Positions 1-10,961 of a DNA stretch of 26,766 bases are shown in pieces; positions within the stretch are counted from its first letter, which is position 1; every line of letters starts with the position of its first letter. Below the pieces are notes generated by a model. The model ran no database searches. It had not been told where the DNA came from and worked only from the letters and a program-made list of their open reading frames with translations. The stretch is taken from the NCBI GenBank assembly GCA_036244855.1, contig BQKZ01002993.1, forward strand, positions 40,192-66,957. Direction: 5' to 3'. The DNA is from Temnopleurus reevesii. Lineage: Eukaryota > Echinodermata > Echinoidea > Temnopleuroida > Temnopleuridae. A program made the position numbers and the translations under genes.

Positions 1-792
1 TCATTGAATTGTGTTTATTCTTTCCTGTTCCATAGACCTAAGGCTGATGAACATGTTATAACATGATGGTGACATTAAATCAGCAGATGGGGATAATACA
101 GTGCTATTAGTTATGAAAATGAGTGAAAAATGTAACGTTACTAATTATGGAATTGCCCATAATAGGGTGTAAAATTTTCAAACATTTACCTTCCAAAGCT
201 CCAAGATAATTTAAATATGGTATACTTATGTGATAGGGGTCAAAATCATTAACTATTTCCAAGACTCGAAGAATCTGGAACAAGCAATATGATATTTTGT
301 GTATGTGTGTGGGGGGTAGAATTCTTAAAACTCAATCAGAAAAACTAAAATTTTGACAATTGAATAATTCTTGCCTTATCCCAACATGGATAATAACTGA
401 TTGACAGTGCTTTACCGAGAAGCTGAGAAAAAAATCTCAGGCATTCTCGGGTAGGAATCGAACCCACGATCTCCTGATGACTAGACAGGGGCTTACCACT
501 AGACCACTGAGAGCCGATGGAAGTGGCGGGCTCGATTCGTGTTATATTTACAATTAATTTTGCTGGGCCATTCATGGTCCTATAATATTTAAGTGAATGA
601 ATCATTTGTATCGATAGCTTCAAATGTATAAAAGCTTCATGAAATTCATGTGTTCAGACATGGAAATATTTTTTTTTTTGCAAACTAGAACCTCTCAGAT
701 GTCTTTCAAGTAATTCAAATCCACTTGTGATTTTTTTCTTTTTCTTCTGATATTCATTTCATGGAGGTATTTGTTTTACCTTCTCCTATTAT
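1..792. other. AT-rich stretch without a recognised exon
   Basis: No open frame here resembles the missing N-terminal part of the SLC35C2 protein. The only structure I can support is the tRNA-like element at 440-515. Given the gene that follows, this is probably intron, but no upstream exon was found to prove it. Confidence 0.5.
440..515 (-). repeat. tRNA-like sequence, probable head of a tRNA-derived SINE
   Basis: On the minus strand this stretch has an A-box-like TGGTCTAGTGG and a perfect B box GGTTCGATTCC, with a T stem that closes. The acceptor stem pairs at only about five of seven positions and the anticodon stem has a mismatch. It is followed by a short hairpin with a T run. A functional tRNA is therefore unlikely; a SINE head or tRNA pseudogene fits better. 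The 3' limit of any SINE body was not found. Confidence 0.5.
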
Positions 793-794
793 AA

Positions 795-895
795 CTTTAA
801 ATTTCCTCTCAGTACACCTTGCAGTGAAATTTTCTTGGTTGATATCGTAAGAGGTATTCTTCAGGCTTGTACCTCTACTAAAACCCGTCACTGTG
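795..895 (+). pseudogene. Degenerate duplicate of the first visible SLC35C2 exon
   Basis: The stretch aligns to the exon at 941-1091. Shared blocks include AAATTTCC, CACCTTGCA, ATCGTAAGA and GCTTGTAC. The CACCTTG block starts at 815 here and at 974 in the real exon, an offset of 159 bp. The copy lacks about 11 bases after AGTA and about 2 bases after the AAATTTT, which shifts the frame into a TAA stop. It is read as a dead tandem copy of most of an exon plus its 5' flank. An expressed alternative exon is unlikely because of the frameshift. Confidence 0.75.
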
Positions 896-940
896 TCATT
901 CATTTAGTTTACCATACATTTTTTTATTCTCTCTTTTTAG

Positions 941-2317
941 GATTTCAAATTTCCACTGAGTATCACAATCATGCACCTTGCAATAAAGTTTATCTTGGCT
1001 GTTATCGTAAGAAGTATACTTAAAGCTTGTACTTCAATTAAACCAGTCACTCTGCCTTGGTCAGCGTATATCAAGATTGTTACACCAACAGGTAAGCAAA
1101 GATAAAGCAAATTTAATAAAGTATTATTGATGGAGGGTAAAATCAAGAACTTGCAAAACTATTTGGAAAATATCATATGACACTTTATTTTAGTTATACA
1201 CATTTTATCACCAGATTTGTAATTACATTTTACAGAGACCATTTGGTGACAACAATCTACATAAAATTGACGTAAGAAATGATCCGAACAGAAGATACTG
1301 TCATGGTCGTCAAATAAATAATGGAAAGGCCAATATTTTAGTGTACAATTTTAACAGATTCACTGAATTTGAGACATATATTTCCATATAATTGGGTTGT
1401 TATTTTCACTTTTTGAAAGACAGTTGGTTGCAGTCAAGTCTTTAGGCATTATAATGAGTGAAACTTCTGGCGAACTCATGTTACAATATTTGCGAGAATT
1501 TCAGCTTATACAGTATTTTTTAATTACATTGTGAAAATTCTTAGTGTTATCTTGTTATGTTTTGTTCTTCCCGAGCGAATTTCCCCCCCCCCCCTTTCCT
1601 CCAAAAAGATTTTCATGCTAAATTTAGAAATCTGACCATCATGACATTATCTTTCATTCAGATGATTTTTAGCATGGAATTATGAAATTGGTAGAGTTGC
1701 AATAAATTTACAATTATGAAACTTGTAATGATTAACTATCCTTATTAAATTCTTTCAAGATTTGTGGGATGGATTTTTGGATGGATTTTTGCATGTATGA
1801 AACCTGATTACATTTCAATTTCAATGAAGCCTCTGTGAAAATTCAAATAGGACAGTCATTTTGACTTTTTCTCATATCCTCTTTATTATTTATTTTCAGG
1901 AATAACAAGTGCGCTAGACATCGGATTTTCAAACTGGAGCTTAGTCTTCATAACCATCTCTCTGTATACTATGTGCAAGTCATCAGCAATTATTTTCATC
2001 TTAGTCTTTGCAATTATATTTGGTCTTCAAAAGCCAGTAAGTCTTCCCTGCTGTTCTATACTATAAGTTCTGTGTTCTCTGTGGCATTCTTTAAAATTCT
2101 GTTAAAAGGTGTTAGATCAAAATCTACTTAGTAAGCTACAATGTAAACATAACAGAATTGTGCTAGCCACCATGGTTAGAAACTATGAAATTAGAGATTA
2201 AGATATTAGATTAGAGTTGAGCATCATATGAATATCAATCATTGTTTTAATTATTGTTCATATTATTATTATTATCATTGATGCTATTAAATGATAGTCA
2301 TTGTCATCATCATTGTC

Positions 2318-2349
<32 letters not shown>

Positions 2350-2356
2350 CATCAAT

Positions 2357-2393
<37 letters not shown>

Positions 2394-2397
2394 GCAC

Positions 2398-2430
<33 letters not shown>

Positions 2431-2452
2431 TATCATCATCATCATCATCATT

Positions 2453-2521
<69 letters not shown>

Positions 2522-5500
2522 AATTTTAATAGTTGCTTTGAATACATATTTGCAGTTTAGGCCCCAGTCACATAGGGCCCCCCAGAAGCAACACAATTCA
2601 ACACAACTCTTAATTCGGAGGCAGATAACTCTGAATTAACAAAGACTTGTGTTGCTGCCGGGGTCCTATGTTACCGGGGCCTTATCAATGTTCCAATCAA
2701 ATCAATTTTAAGAATACTGCATTTAAATATTAGAACTAATCACTCTAATATCTCATTTTCAGCACTGGCTCCAGGTCATCATCGTGTTCTTAATAGCTCT
2801 AGGTCTGTTCATGTTCACATATAAATCTACTCAATTCAACCTTGAAGGCTTTGTATTGGTGCTAGCAGCTTCTGTCCTCAGTGGTCTTAGGTGGTCGTTA
2901 GCGCAAATATTGACACAAAAACAAGAAACAGGTCAGTATATCGTCACTGCTGTTGAGAATTTTTTAGAATAATCTTGAAATATTTCAAAAATTTCCAATA
3001 TATTCTCAAGTCCATATTTAAAATTTTTGTATGTGCTTATTAGCTAATGCACAACTATTCTTGAGTAATTTCAAATATTTATTTGGTTATTTGTTTGTGG
3101 CCAGGACTTCCAAAAATTATGTAAGTCTTTTGAAGTACCTATCTTAATTATTGTTAATTTTGGGCTATAGTCCTTGCCAGAACGACCACTCAATTGAAAA
3201 CCTACCATATTCTTGAAAATATCTTCAGACCATTATATTTGTAGAACTGAAGTTTGTTGGATATCTATTACATTTTCATGACATTTGATAAGTTAACAAT
3301 AGCTCCAGTGGAAAACTTGAATAGTAAGCCCAAGTAATGTCAAGAATCATGCTAACATTAATTCTTGTGTATCTCTCAACAGAAATCCATCACTCTAACA
3401 CAGGTCAATTTTTCATTCAATTATTAAAATAGAGACTTTCGTTGGGTAAAAGTCATGTTACCATCTACTGTATAGCGGAAAATTTTTGCGGGGGTTTAAT
3501 TTTCGCGCTTTTCACAGTGAAATTGCCGACCGCCAATTGTAGACCCGCGAAAATAATCCTTAAAAAAGTTGCATGAAAAGTTAACATGTGCAGTACTTCA
3601 CACAGTGCGTTTTTAAGTGAGACGATAGCACTACCAATGGTTCAATCATGTGTGTATTTGAGCTTCTTATCACAATCCTTTGATTAATCGATCATTCTTT
3701 ATAATTTATAATTAATCATCTTTATCTTTATTAGTCAGGTTGATAGATTATACTTTTCTCTATGGAATATATCTGCGAATTCAATACTCCCCGAAAATAT
3801 TCATGGACTAACCAACGGTGAAAAATTAACACCGCAAAATTATCCTGCTATACAGTACTTGATTTCTTACATTCCATGTTCAAGAGTTTTCCTTCATTAT
3901 TTTCACATATAGTTACATTTGACTCTCTTTCTCACATATGTACTAGTTTAAAACCTGTTATTTTATATAGAGTGCCCATTGTGCTCTATTTATGCCTGAC
4001 ACCATTATGGAATTTTGCAAATCTGTTTTCTTTAAAAGGTAATGATTTATCATAACAGAGCGGTGTTTCACCAAGTTGTTTATAACGTTACAAACAACTT
4101 TAAGAATGACTGGAGGTCATTAATGAATGCAATACGCATATGATTCTCGATCATTTAGCACAAGAACTGATACCCGTCGCTCATAAAATCGTCTTTAAAG
4201 TCTTATCTTGGTGAAACACCGCATAGATTTGCAATAAATGCTAATGATATGATATCTTCACAGGTTTACGGAATCCCATCGATACCATCTATCACCTTCA
4301 GCCTGTAATGATCCTTGGTTTACTCCCACTCGCAGTCGCTATAGAAGGTAATTGAATCAAATACATTCTCAATCCATTTTCTTATTATTACCTTAATTAA
4401 ATTTAGGTTCAACTGAAATATTGAGGGGTTATACTGATATACAAGTATTTGCATCAATGTGTTCTAAGCTGTTATCAGGTGCCAATTTGGCTTTTATGTT
4501 TTTCTTGTGCATAAATATTAGATATCAAGAATGATTTCATTCAATTATTCAATTGTTTTTAGGAGTAAGGTTGTGTACAACAGAGGCCTTACTGGATTAC
4601 ACAGTCCGGCATTTGACACGATAGACCTTGATATAATGGTTGATCGTTTTCGAGAACGTGGCATAAGGGGTGCTGCACTGTCATGGATCCGTTCTTATCT
4701 GAATTCCAGATCACAGAAAGTCAAAATTCAAAATTTGATGTCTTCTGTTCATGCTTTAAGATATGGCGTACCCCAGGGTTCTGTCCTGGGACCGTCATTT
4801 TTTAGTTTGTACGTAACTCTCCTTGCAAATATTGCTAGATCTCATGGAATTGATATTCATCTTTATGCAGATGATATACAGTTGTATACCTCATTCAATC
4901 TTTCTGATCCCCAAGATGAGATACCTATATAACTATGTAAGGAAGACTGTATTTCAAGAAAATTTATCTGTAACAAATTGTAACTGAATGACAATACAAA
5001 TGATTATTGATCATCTCTTCTCCCAAGCAATTTTCAAAAATACAGAGCAGGTCCATACAAATTGGTGATTATGTTGCTTGTGCAAAGTCCAATGTTCGTA
5101 ATCTTGGGGTTCAGTTTGATTCAGAAATGTCTATGAATGCTCATGTGAATGTAACTTGCAGGAATTTGTTTTACCAAATTCGCAATTTAAACAGTGTGAG
5201 GAAGTCCATGTCCAAGAAAGTTACTTCTTCGGTCGTTCATTCATATGTTGTTTCTCGTTTAGATTATGGGAATGCTCTCTTGTTCAATGCCAATGGTAGT
5301 CAGATACTTAAATTACAAAGAGTACAAAATGCTGCTGCCCGAGTTATCAGTAAAACATCAAAATTCTCACACATTACTCCAATTTTAAAAGAACTTCATT
5401 GGTTGCCTGTTACAGAACGCATAAAATTCAAAATTCTCATGCTCACTTGGAAAGTTGTCAATGGTTTTGCTCCTTCATATTTACGTGAACTCATCTCAGA

Positions 5501-8500
5501 GTATGCTCCTTCTAGAAATCTGCGATCTTCGGGCAGCGGGATGCTAACTCCTCTCAGAGTGAAATGTTCTTCTGGTGAAAAGGCTTTTGCTGTCAATGCT
5601 CCACTATTGTGGAATACGCTCCCTAATAACATCCGTAATGCGAGTTCCTTAGAATCGTTCAAACGTGGTCTTAAGACATATCTTTTCACCTCCCACTTTA
5701 AATAAATTGTCTTCCTTTCTTCTTTGTCTTCCTTTCTTATTTATCCCTCCGCGCCTCTGAATAGGAAACTAGAGAGCAGGCGTGTTTAAATGCTATTTAT
5801 TATTATTATTATTATTATATCCATGTATTTGCATCAATGTGTGGTAAGGGTGCTAATTTGGCCGGTATGTTGGCCTTGTTCATGAATGTTAAATAATGAG
5901 AATTAATTCAAGTACTCTTGTATTATTCTATTGTTTTCAGGAGTAAGGTTATGTTCAACTGAAGACTTCCTTGGTTATACTGATAGACAAGTATTTGCAT
6001 CAATGTGTGCTAAGCTGTTATTAGGTGCTAGTTTGGCGTTCATGTTGGCACTCTCTGAGTATTTACTTCTCTCACAGACATCAACGCTCACGCTCTCAAT
6101 AGCAGGAATATTCAAGGTAGGTATCAATCGTGCTATCCGGGTTTAGACCTCCCAGCGTTAATGGATTTAGAGGGATGATAATGACTTTTCATCATTAGAT
6201 ATCATGTTTTTATAGGATTTTATACATTCTTCTGATAATTGTATTACACTTACAGTTTGCTATGGGAATTGATTTTCTTACCACTTTTTGACCAGTGTCA
6301 TTCATCTTTTTCAGTTTGACAGGTTGGGAGGGCTGCTGTTATGTTGAAAGTTCGTTCTGCCGAAATAACTGTGTATCTCATTTTTTTCAAAGGAATAAAT
6401 TTCTCTGAAAATAGAGTTAGTCATCAGTTTATAATCCACATTTTTGTAGCGTATATTCGAGATTCATTGCAGATACACCATGACAGTAAAAGAATGAGAA
6501 GTTTGGTAATTATAATTTTCATTTTCAAGAGCTGTGTGTGTAATTTGAATATGTGCTTGATTCTTTTTCTTCAAAATGTTTGTAGTTGAACTAAAAAGAG
6601 TTTTTTTCACAGTCAAGAAAGGAAACTTTTGTTCATTATTCAGTACTTTAACCTCCTACTGGAGGATTTTTTTTCTAGATATGTGTAGTTGATAAATACT
6701 GTAATGATTCCTGCTCAACTCCAATTCTTCATTTTCTAATTATTTCATTTTAGGAAATCTGCACATTATACATAGCGTCAAAAAACGGAGATGAGATGTC
6801 TGCTTTAAATTTTGTTGGAATGGTCATCTGTCTTTGTGGGATATCTATACATGTGGCCTTGAAAGCGTTGCAAGCTAAACGTAAGTTTCTTTCTGTTATG
6901 GGATAGATATCACCTCGTTATAAAGAGCAGTGAAATAACGACATCTCGTTATAAAAAGGGAGTTTTCCTGGTCCCTTCTCTTTGTATTTTATTGTATTTT
7001 GGCGCTGATATAACAAGGTTTTGATATAAAGAGATAATTTTTCTGGTCCAAAGGACCTTGTTATAATGAGGTTTTACTGTATATGAAGAAAAGCCAAAAA
7101 ATGAAGGCAGATAATGACCCCTTTGACATTTAAAGAGGCGAGGCTGAGCAGCGACCAATACAGTGGATGGTAAGTGGCCTCCATTGCACAAACAAGTCTC
7201 GGCCACGGCTCAACCCCAGATCTTTTTAAATACCATCTAGTCTGTGCATGCCGCTCTACTTGTTAAAAAACATAGAATCATGAATAATGGAGTTAGCGTA
7301 AATCAGCGCATCCTAAAACCACCTCCTAAAAATCAAGAAAGTATAGATGCACCACAGCATATGAGGGAGTACAGGAAAAGAGTGGTGACATCGCTTGAAA
7401 TCCTAACGTTGTAGGTACCTTATTTGCATGAGCGGCCGCAGCATTGCCCAGAGTTTCAGACTACCTCTTGAGATGGTAAAAAACTGGCATCAACCTTGCC
7501 ATTTTTGCCTTTCAATTGTTGATCGACCGCGAGTTTGGGGGTGATGTAAAAGGGGTCTAAGCAGAGCTTTAGTGAGTAAACCCTGTTTGCTGAAAAGAGA
7601 ATCTATTTAGTCATGATTAACTCCCCAACTGATGAACTATATCTTCTTTAAATTCATGGTATTGCCCTATGTATAGGAGCTAGAGCTCAATAACTTTAAC
7701 CCTAATATAGCCGGGCTTTTTTGGGTCTTCTATAGCCGAGGGGGGGTTGATTCAACCCCCCCTTGAGAATTCGGCCGCCGATCGCGCGATCGCCGCGAAA
7801 ATTTGCACATACGTCACCTATGGTAAACTTTACCTAATTGTAAAAAAAAAAATCGAAAATTTTAACTTTTTCAATTAATTATGCAAATTTATGCATGAAA
7901 TTATTGTTTGGCTCTAAAGTAGAAAATAAAGCTCCTAGAATCATTATTTTTGGTGTACATATTCTCTGTAGCATTCTTATCAATGGTCTTGAAAAAAAAA
8001 TCTGATACCATCATTAATTTCTTATGTATTTCTTTGTTTTGTGAATTTCTTATGTATTTCTTTGTTTTTCGACCTTTTATTTTTGTTGTTTTTTTTACTG
8101 ATATTTGTTGCAGGGATTATTTGAGGCAAAATACTGCAAAAATAAATTAATTTGAGCCATTAAAAATAAAAATACTTCAGTTTTTATGATATTTTAGTGA
8201 AAACACAATTTGCATTGACTTTGTACACAAAATTACGTTTTTGAGCAATTTTGGTGTTGACGAATTTTTTTAAAATGGGCGTGGCACAAAAACAGTATGC
8301 GCGGGCGCGGCGAATTTGGTCTCAAAAGTTGCGCGAGGCTTCAAAGTAAAAAGTCATGGAGCGGCGCAGTAAAAAAAATTCGCGCGGTGGCGTTATCGCG
8401 GAAAATGTTGAGGGGGGGGTTGATTCAACCCCCCCCCCGGCCGTTTTAGGGTTAAAGATAGAATACTACTTTTGCGAGCTAAAATCTGACCTTTCAAGAA

Positions 8501-9158
8501 TTTAATGTTACGATAAAGGGTATAAATGACCATAATCTATCGCCAATCAAGTAAGCTCGAAGATGGCTATATTAGATGTACATGTATTTCAAGTTATTTT
8601 AACAATACTTAAAAACAGCCGGCCAATTATTACACCGTGCGTTCAAAATTCAAAACGGCAGTTGACCGCTCGTTGACCAATAGCGCAAGAGTATCTCTCA
8701 GTGCGTATTCCGCATGGTGTGGCAATGTATTGAAGTGCATACTGTACGTGCTCTTACAAGGTTGTGTGTGTGTGTATGTGGTAATGCGCTTAGAGTATCG
8801 CGATGCCGTTGGTGTGAAGATGAATTATGATAGAATATATTTTTATTTGAATTAAATATTCTGGACTACATTCGACCAAAAAACTTCATAGAGGTTATTA
8901 TTTTGGCATATCTGAGGTACACAAGTTGTAAGCATAACCGTAATGTGTGCAAATGTAGTTTTCTACCTTTAAAGGACAAGATTTGAACAATGCAGTGATT
9001 GAAAATATCCACTTTTTCTTCTGTTGGTTGCAGGTACCCCAGATAGTAGTCAACAGGAATCCAACGGTGATGCGGAAATGCTTCTGGACGATTATGATGA
9101 AGACAGCAGTGATGGAGAGGAAATCTATGTAAGGAAACAGGCAGTTACAAGGATATAG
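941..9158 (+). CDS. SLC35C2: SLC35C2-like nucleotide-sugar transporter family protein, 3' seven exons (5' partial)
   Basis: Exons: 941-1091, 1900-2036, 2763-2931, 4264-4347, 5941-6116, 6754-6880 and 9034-9158 (TAG stop). All introns are GT-AG, phases agree, and the spliced frame gives 322 residues. The protein matches SLC35C2 (drug/metabolite transporter superfamily, Golgi/ER-Golgi membranes, related to the GDP-fucose transporter SLC35C1) along its length. Diagnostic pieces are [49 protein letters not shown] and HVALKALQA. Several hydrophobic segments fit a ten-helix transporter. The last exon is a cytosolic acidic tail ([14 protein letters not shown]), as in the family. The first helices and start codon are missing. 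Human SLC35C2 has been linked to Notch fucosylation; that role is family knowledge only. An in-frame GTAAGG inside the last exon (9129) could be a cryptic donor. Confidence 0.93.
1325..1350 (+). repeat. Short relic of an AGCCAATATTTT-type repeat
   Basis: GGCCAATATTTTAGTGTA resembles 10316-10345 and, inverted, the ends of the copies near 22630 and 26072. Only the terminus is visible, so this is a weak call. Confidence 0.3.
2254..2521. repeat. Long (ATC)n/(ATT)n trinucleotide microsatellite
   Basis: About 260 bp of nearly pure ATC repeats, with ATT and CACC interruptions, lie inside the SLC35C2 intron between 2036 and 2763. Open frames of His, Ile, Ser, Met or Asp runs across it are products of the repeat and not genes. 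Confidence 0.97.
2558..2684. mobile_element. MITE-like element with GGCCCC inverted ends
   Basis: The left end (AGGCCCCAGTCACATAGG followed by AGAAGCAACACAA) is the inverse of the right end (TTGTGTTGCTGCCGGGG, then CCTATGTTACCGGGGCCTT). The roughly 127-bp element is a near-complete palindrome with no coding capacity. It sits in a SLC35C2 intron, about 80 bp before the exon at 2763. Confidence 0.75.
3466..3857. mobile_element. MITE with TACTGTATAGC terminal inverted repeats
   Basis: The left end TACTGTATAGCGGAAAATTT and the inverse of the right end TACTGTATAGCAGGATAATT match, and both continue into GCGG-TTTAATTTTCGC-like subterminal sequence. The length of about 390 bp and lack of an open frame fit a non-autonomous DNA transposon in the SLC35C2 intron 2932-4263. 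Confidence 0.75.
4060..4222. mobile_element. 163-bp MITE with GCGGTGTTTCACCAAG inverted ends
   Basis: The 16-base left end GCGGTGTTTCACCAAG is exactly the inverse of the right end CTTGGTGAAACACCGC. No open frame lies inside. It sits just upstream of the SLC35C2 exon at 4264, about 40 bp from its acceptor. Confidence 0.88.
4404..4560 (+). pseudogene. Ghost copy 1 of SLC35C2 exon 5 with its flanking intron
   Basis: Bases 4404-4500 align to the start of the real exon at 5941: GTTCAACTGAA, TTATACTGATA, then ACAAGTATTTGCATCAATGTGT and CTAAGCTGTTAT. The part after the exon (to 4560) matches the intron just before the real exon, including a pyrimidine-rich stretch and AG. Frame breaks and an early end show it is not coding now. 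Confidence 0.8.
4561..4600 (+). pseudogene. Ghost copy 2 of SLC35C2 exon 5, left part (before LINE insertion)
   Basis: GGAGTAAGGTT, then TGT-CAAC-GAGG-CTTACTGG, aligns to the first about 40 bases of the exon at 5941. The match stops where LINE coding sequence begins. The remainder of this copy resumes at about 5821. Confidence 0.75.
4601..5820 (+). mobile_element. 5'-truncated CR1/L2-like LINE fragment
   Basis: The first frame (to 4932) has reverse transcriptase motifs [16 protein letters not shown] and the catalytic YADD at about 4867. A second frame (5007-5705) continues the thumb and C-terminal part, with [27 protein letters not shown] and LHWLPV, the usual end of CR1/L2-type ORF2. A stop and frameshift between 4920 and 5006 break the ORF. 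The endonuclease and early RT motifs are missing, so this is a 5'-truncated dead copy. It ends in a short 3' UTR and an ATT-repeat tail (about 5796-5818). It lies inside a duplicated SLC35C2 exon copy. Confidence 0.92.
5821..5940 (+). pseudogene. Ghost copy 2 of SLC35C2 exon 5, right part plus duplicated intron
   Basis: GTATTTGCATCAATGTGTG, then TAAG, GTGCTAATTTGGC and ATGTTGGC match bases 5989 onward of the intact exon. The following 60 bases to the acceptor at 5939-5940 correspond to 4500-4560. The GTATTTGCATC block is 165 bp before its counterpart in the intact exon, so the ancestral tandem unit was about 163 bp. Confidence 0.8.
6909..7082. mobile_element. pogo/Tigger-like MITE
   Basis: The left part (CACCTCGTTATAAAGAG) and right part (CCTTGTTATAATGAGGTTTTACTGTA) are inverse-related. 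The right end read inward (CAGTAAAACCTC) is the type of terminus found on pogo/Tigger elements, next to a TA. The left outer end is worn. It lies 28 bp after the SLC35C2 exon 6754-6880. Confidence 0.65.
7696..8455. mobile_element. 760-bp non-autonomous piggyBac-like element
   Basis: Both sides have TTAA (7696-7699 and 8452-8455), the piggyBac target duplication. The ends are CCCTAATATAGCCGGG and, inverted, CCCTAAAACGGCCGGGG. Inside each end is a G/C-run palindrome, GGGGGTTGATTCAACCCCC. GC-rich, CpG-rich arms flank an AT-rich core, which includes a 27-bp direct repeat (about 8029-8068). No transposase frame exists. It lies in the last SLC35C2 intron. Confidence 0.82.
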
Positions 9159-9350
9159 CAGGAAAGTTTGGCTCTGAAAATCTGAATGTGCTTTTTGTCA
9201 TTTGAAAACTAGTGTATCATACAGTGAAATTCTGTATTGCAGGCACACATGGTTGGTGAGTTTGCTCATTGAAAGTTGCATTTTAAGAAAGTTTCTCCAG
9301 ATATTTTAAATGCAAACCTGCAAAGTTTAGAAAAAATTAAAGTAACCAAA

Positions 9351-9513
9351 CTTAGGGGGTGTTGCTCAAAATCAACTGCAGATCAACTACAACTTTACAA
9401 ATTGTAACGCGCATTTTCATTCGCGCGCGATATGCGCATTTAACAAGACGCGCATGAAACAACGATTTTGATTGCCGCGTTCCGATCAGCTGCAACTTGC
9501 GATCAAGAAGATT
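9351..9513 (-). mobile_element. MITE family 'GGGTGTTG', copy 1 (inverted)
   Basis: The inverse of this stretch follows copies at 13439-13611 and 17798-17972, with shared TTGCA-TGATCGGAACG, CAATCAAAAT and GCGTCTTGTTA. Its outer end CTTAGGGGGTGTTGCTC matches the family terminus, while the opposite end is truncated. Internal CpG-rich GCGCGCG blocks are retained, so it may be a less decayed copy. It lies in the probable 3' UTR of SLC35C2. Confidence 0.75.
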
Positions 9514-9792
9514 TAGAATAGCTATAAAATTAATCATTTAGGGAGAAAAAAAATCAGACAAAATTTATGAAATTTTAATGAAAAACTTAAATGATGAAAT
9601 CGTTTTATAAGCAGCCAACTCGCCAAGTGCGTCAGCGGGGAAATTCTCTAACAATGCTACTGTCAATGTACAGCTTCGCCATTCATGCGTGCTCGCAGTA
9701 AGGAGGTTCACAATGTGATGCGCAAGTTATAAACCTTGGATAATACCAGTGCTCTTAAGTTGGCATGATGGATACCAAAGAATATCAGAAAT

Positions 9793-9850
9793 AGAGAGAA
9801 AGAGAGAGAGAGAGAGCGAGTGACAGTGAGAGCAAGTGAGCGAGTAAGTG
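9793..9850. repeat. (GA)n-rich microsatellite
   Basis: GAGA-rich sequence with GAGC/GAGT variants and no coding content. Confidence 0.85.
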
Positions 9851-10315
9851 AGAGATTATTTATATTATTGGCTGCAAATATATTTTTCTATATATGATAA
9901 ATTTATCATGCACTTTTGGAGGTTCTTGATTTGAACTCACAAGCAATGAACACAAAATCTCATACATGAAATCTATGTTGAGAAAATATAATTTAGAACG
10001 AAAATGAAATTCTAGATTAATACACTATAATTTTACATGAATGATGGAAAATCTATCTGAAAATAATGATAATTCCTTTTGACACATTTCTTGTGAAATG
10101 ATATTCTTTATTTAACAAGTATTTATTTTGAATTCTTTATTTATCCATATGAATTTATTGTAATTGTGACATATTGTTATTGATTTGTATTCAAGTGCAA
10201 TACATTTGTATTTGTATTTTTGTATTTAGTAGTTAATTGTACCAACTGTCAAGACAAAAGATGCATCTATGTGATAACCAAGTTATCACTATTTACCTGA
10301 TTATTTTTAAAAAGA

Positions 10316-10345
10316 TACTGTAAAAGCCAATATTTTGGTGTAAAT
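10316..10345 (+). repeat. Fragment of the TACTGTA-AGCCAATATTT repeat
   Basis: ATACTGTAAAAGCCAATATT matches the inverted termini near 22630 and 26072. Only the end is recognisable. Confidence 0.35.
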
Positions 10346-10961
10346 AAATTTGAGGAAATTGACATATTAGTTCCCAAAGACTTTGTGCAGGGACATCTCC
10401 GTTCCAGTTGTGAAATATCCATTTAAGTGATATTTCTGCAATATAAGGGTTTCGCTTGTGCACTATAATGCTTTCTTATTTTTTACATTTATCTTCATTT
10501 TTATACCAGGTAAAAAAATAGATGTGGTGCAAAATTGAATCACCTTAAAAGACAGATTGAATATTACACTAAAATTTGTTAAACTTATTTTCAGGATATT
10601 AATATTACCTTGATTACATGATGATTTTGTTAAATGTAATACTAAGTATTGGGTTGCTCTGTTCCATAAACTCATCCTATCGACAAATTTGTAAAAATGT
10701 ACGGTGAAAATGGATTATTTTTCGTTATGAATGTGTTAGATTATTAAAAATTGTCATCATGTAAAGTGTATCTAATGCAATAGGGCATCTCACCATGGAG
10801 TCTAATACATTTTGTTTAAATTTTTCATCCCTTTTCTTTTAACATTCCTTATCTGATAACATTGTTTGTAAATGTCTTCCAATACTTTTCTATATAAAAG
10901 AAATATAAACTACTAATAATAAAGCATTTACTCTGAACATCTTTTGTTGAATACACATTAC

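Larger units (their letters stand above)
9159..10960 (+). other. 3' flank and probable 3' UTR of SLC35C2
   Basis: No gene is seen. Outside the MITE at 9351-9513 and the GA microsatellite near 9793-9850, this is plain AT-rich DNA. An AATAAA at 10918-10923 is one possible poly(A) signal, but the true 3' end cannot be decided from sequence alone. Confidence 0.4.

Noticed and set aside
440..515. Functional tRNA gene
   Set aside because: The acceptor stem has two mismatches and the anticodon stem another, so a tRNA-derived repeat is more likely.
2254..2639. Poly-His, poly-Ile, poly-Ser and Met/Asp open frames
   Set aside because: All are translations of the ATC microsatellite in different frames and lie within an intron.
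5396..5689. 97-residue minus-strand frame
   Set aside because: It is antisense to the LINE reverse transcriptase end.
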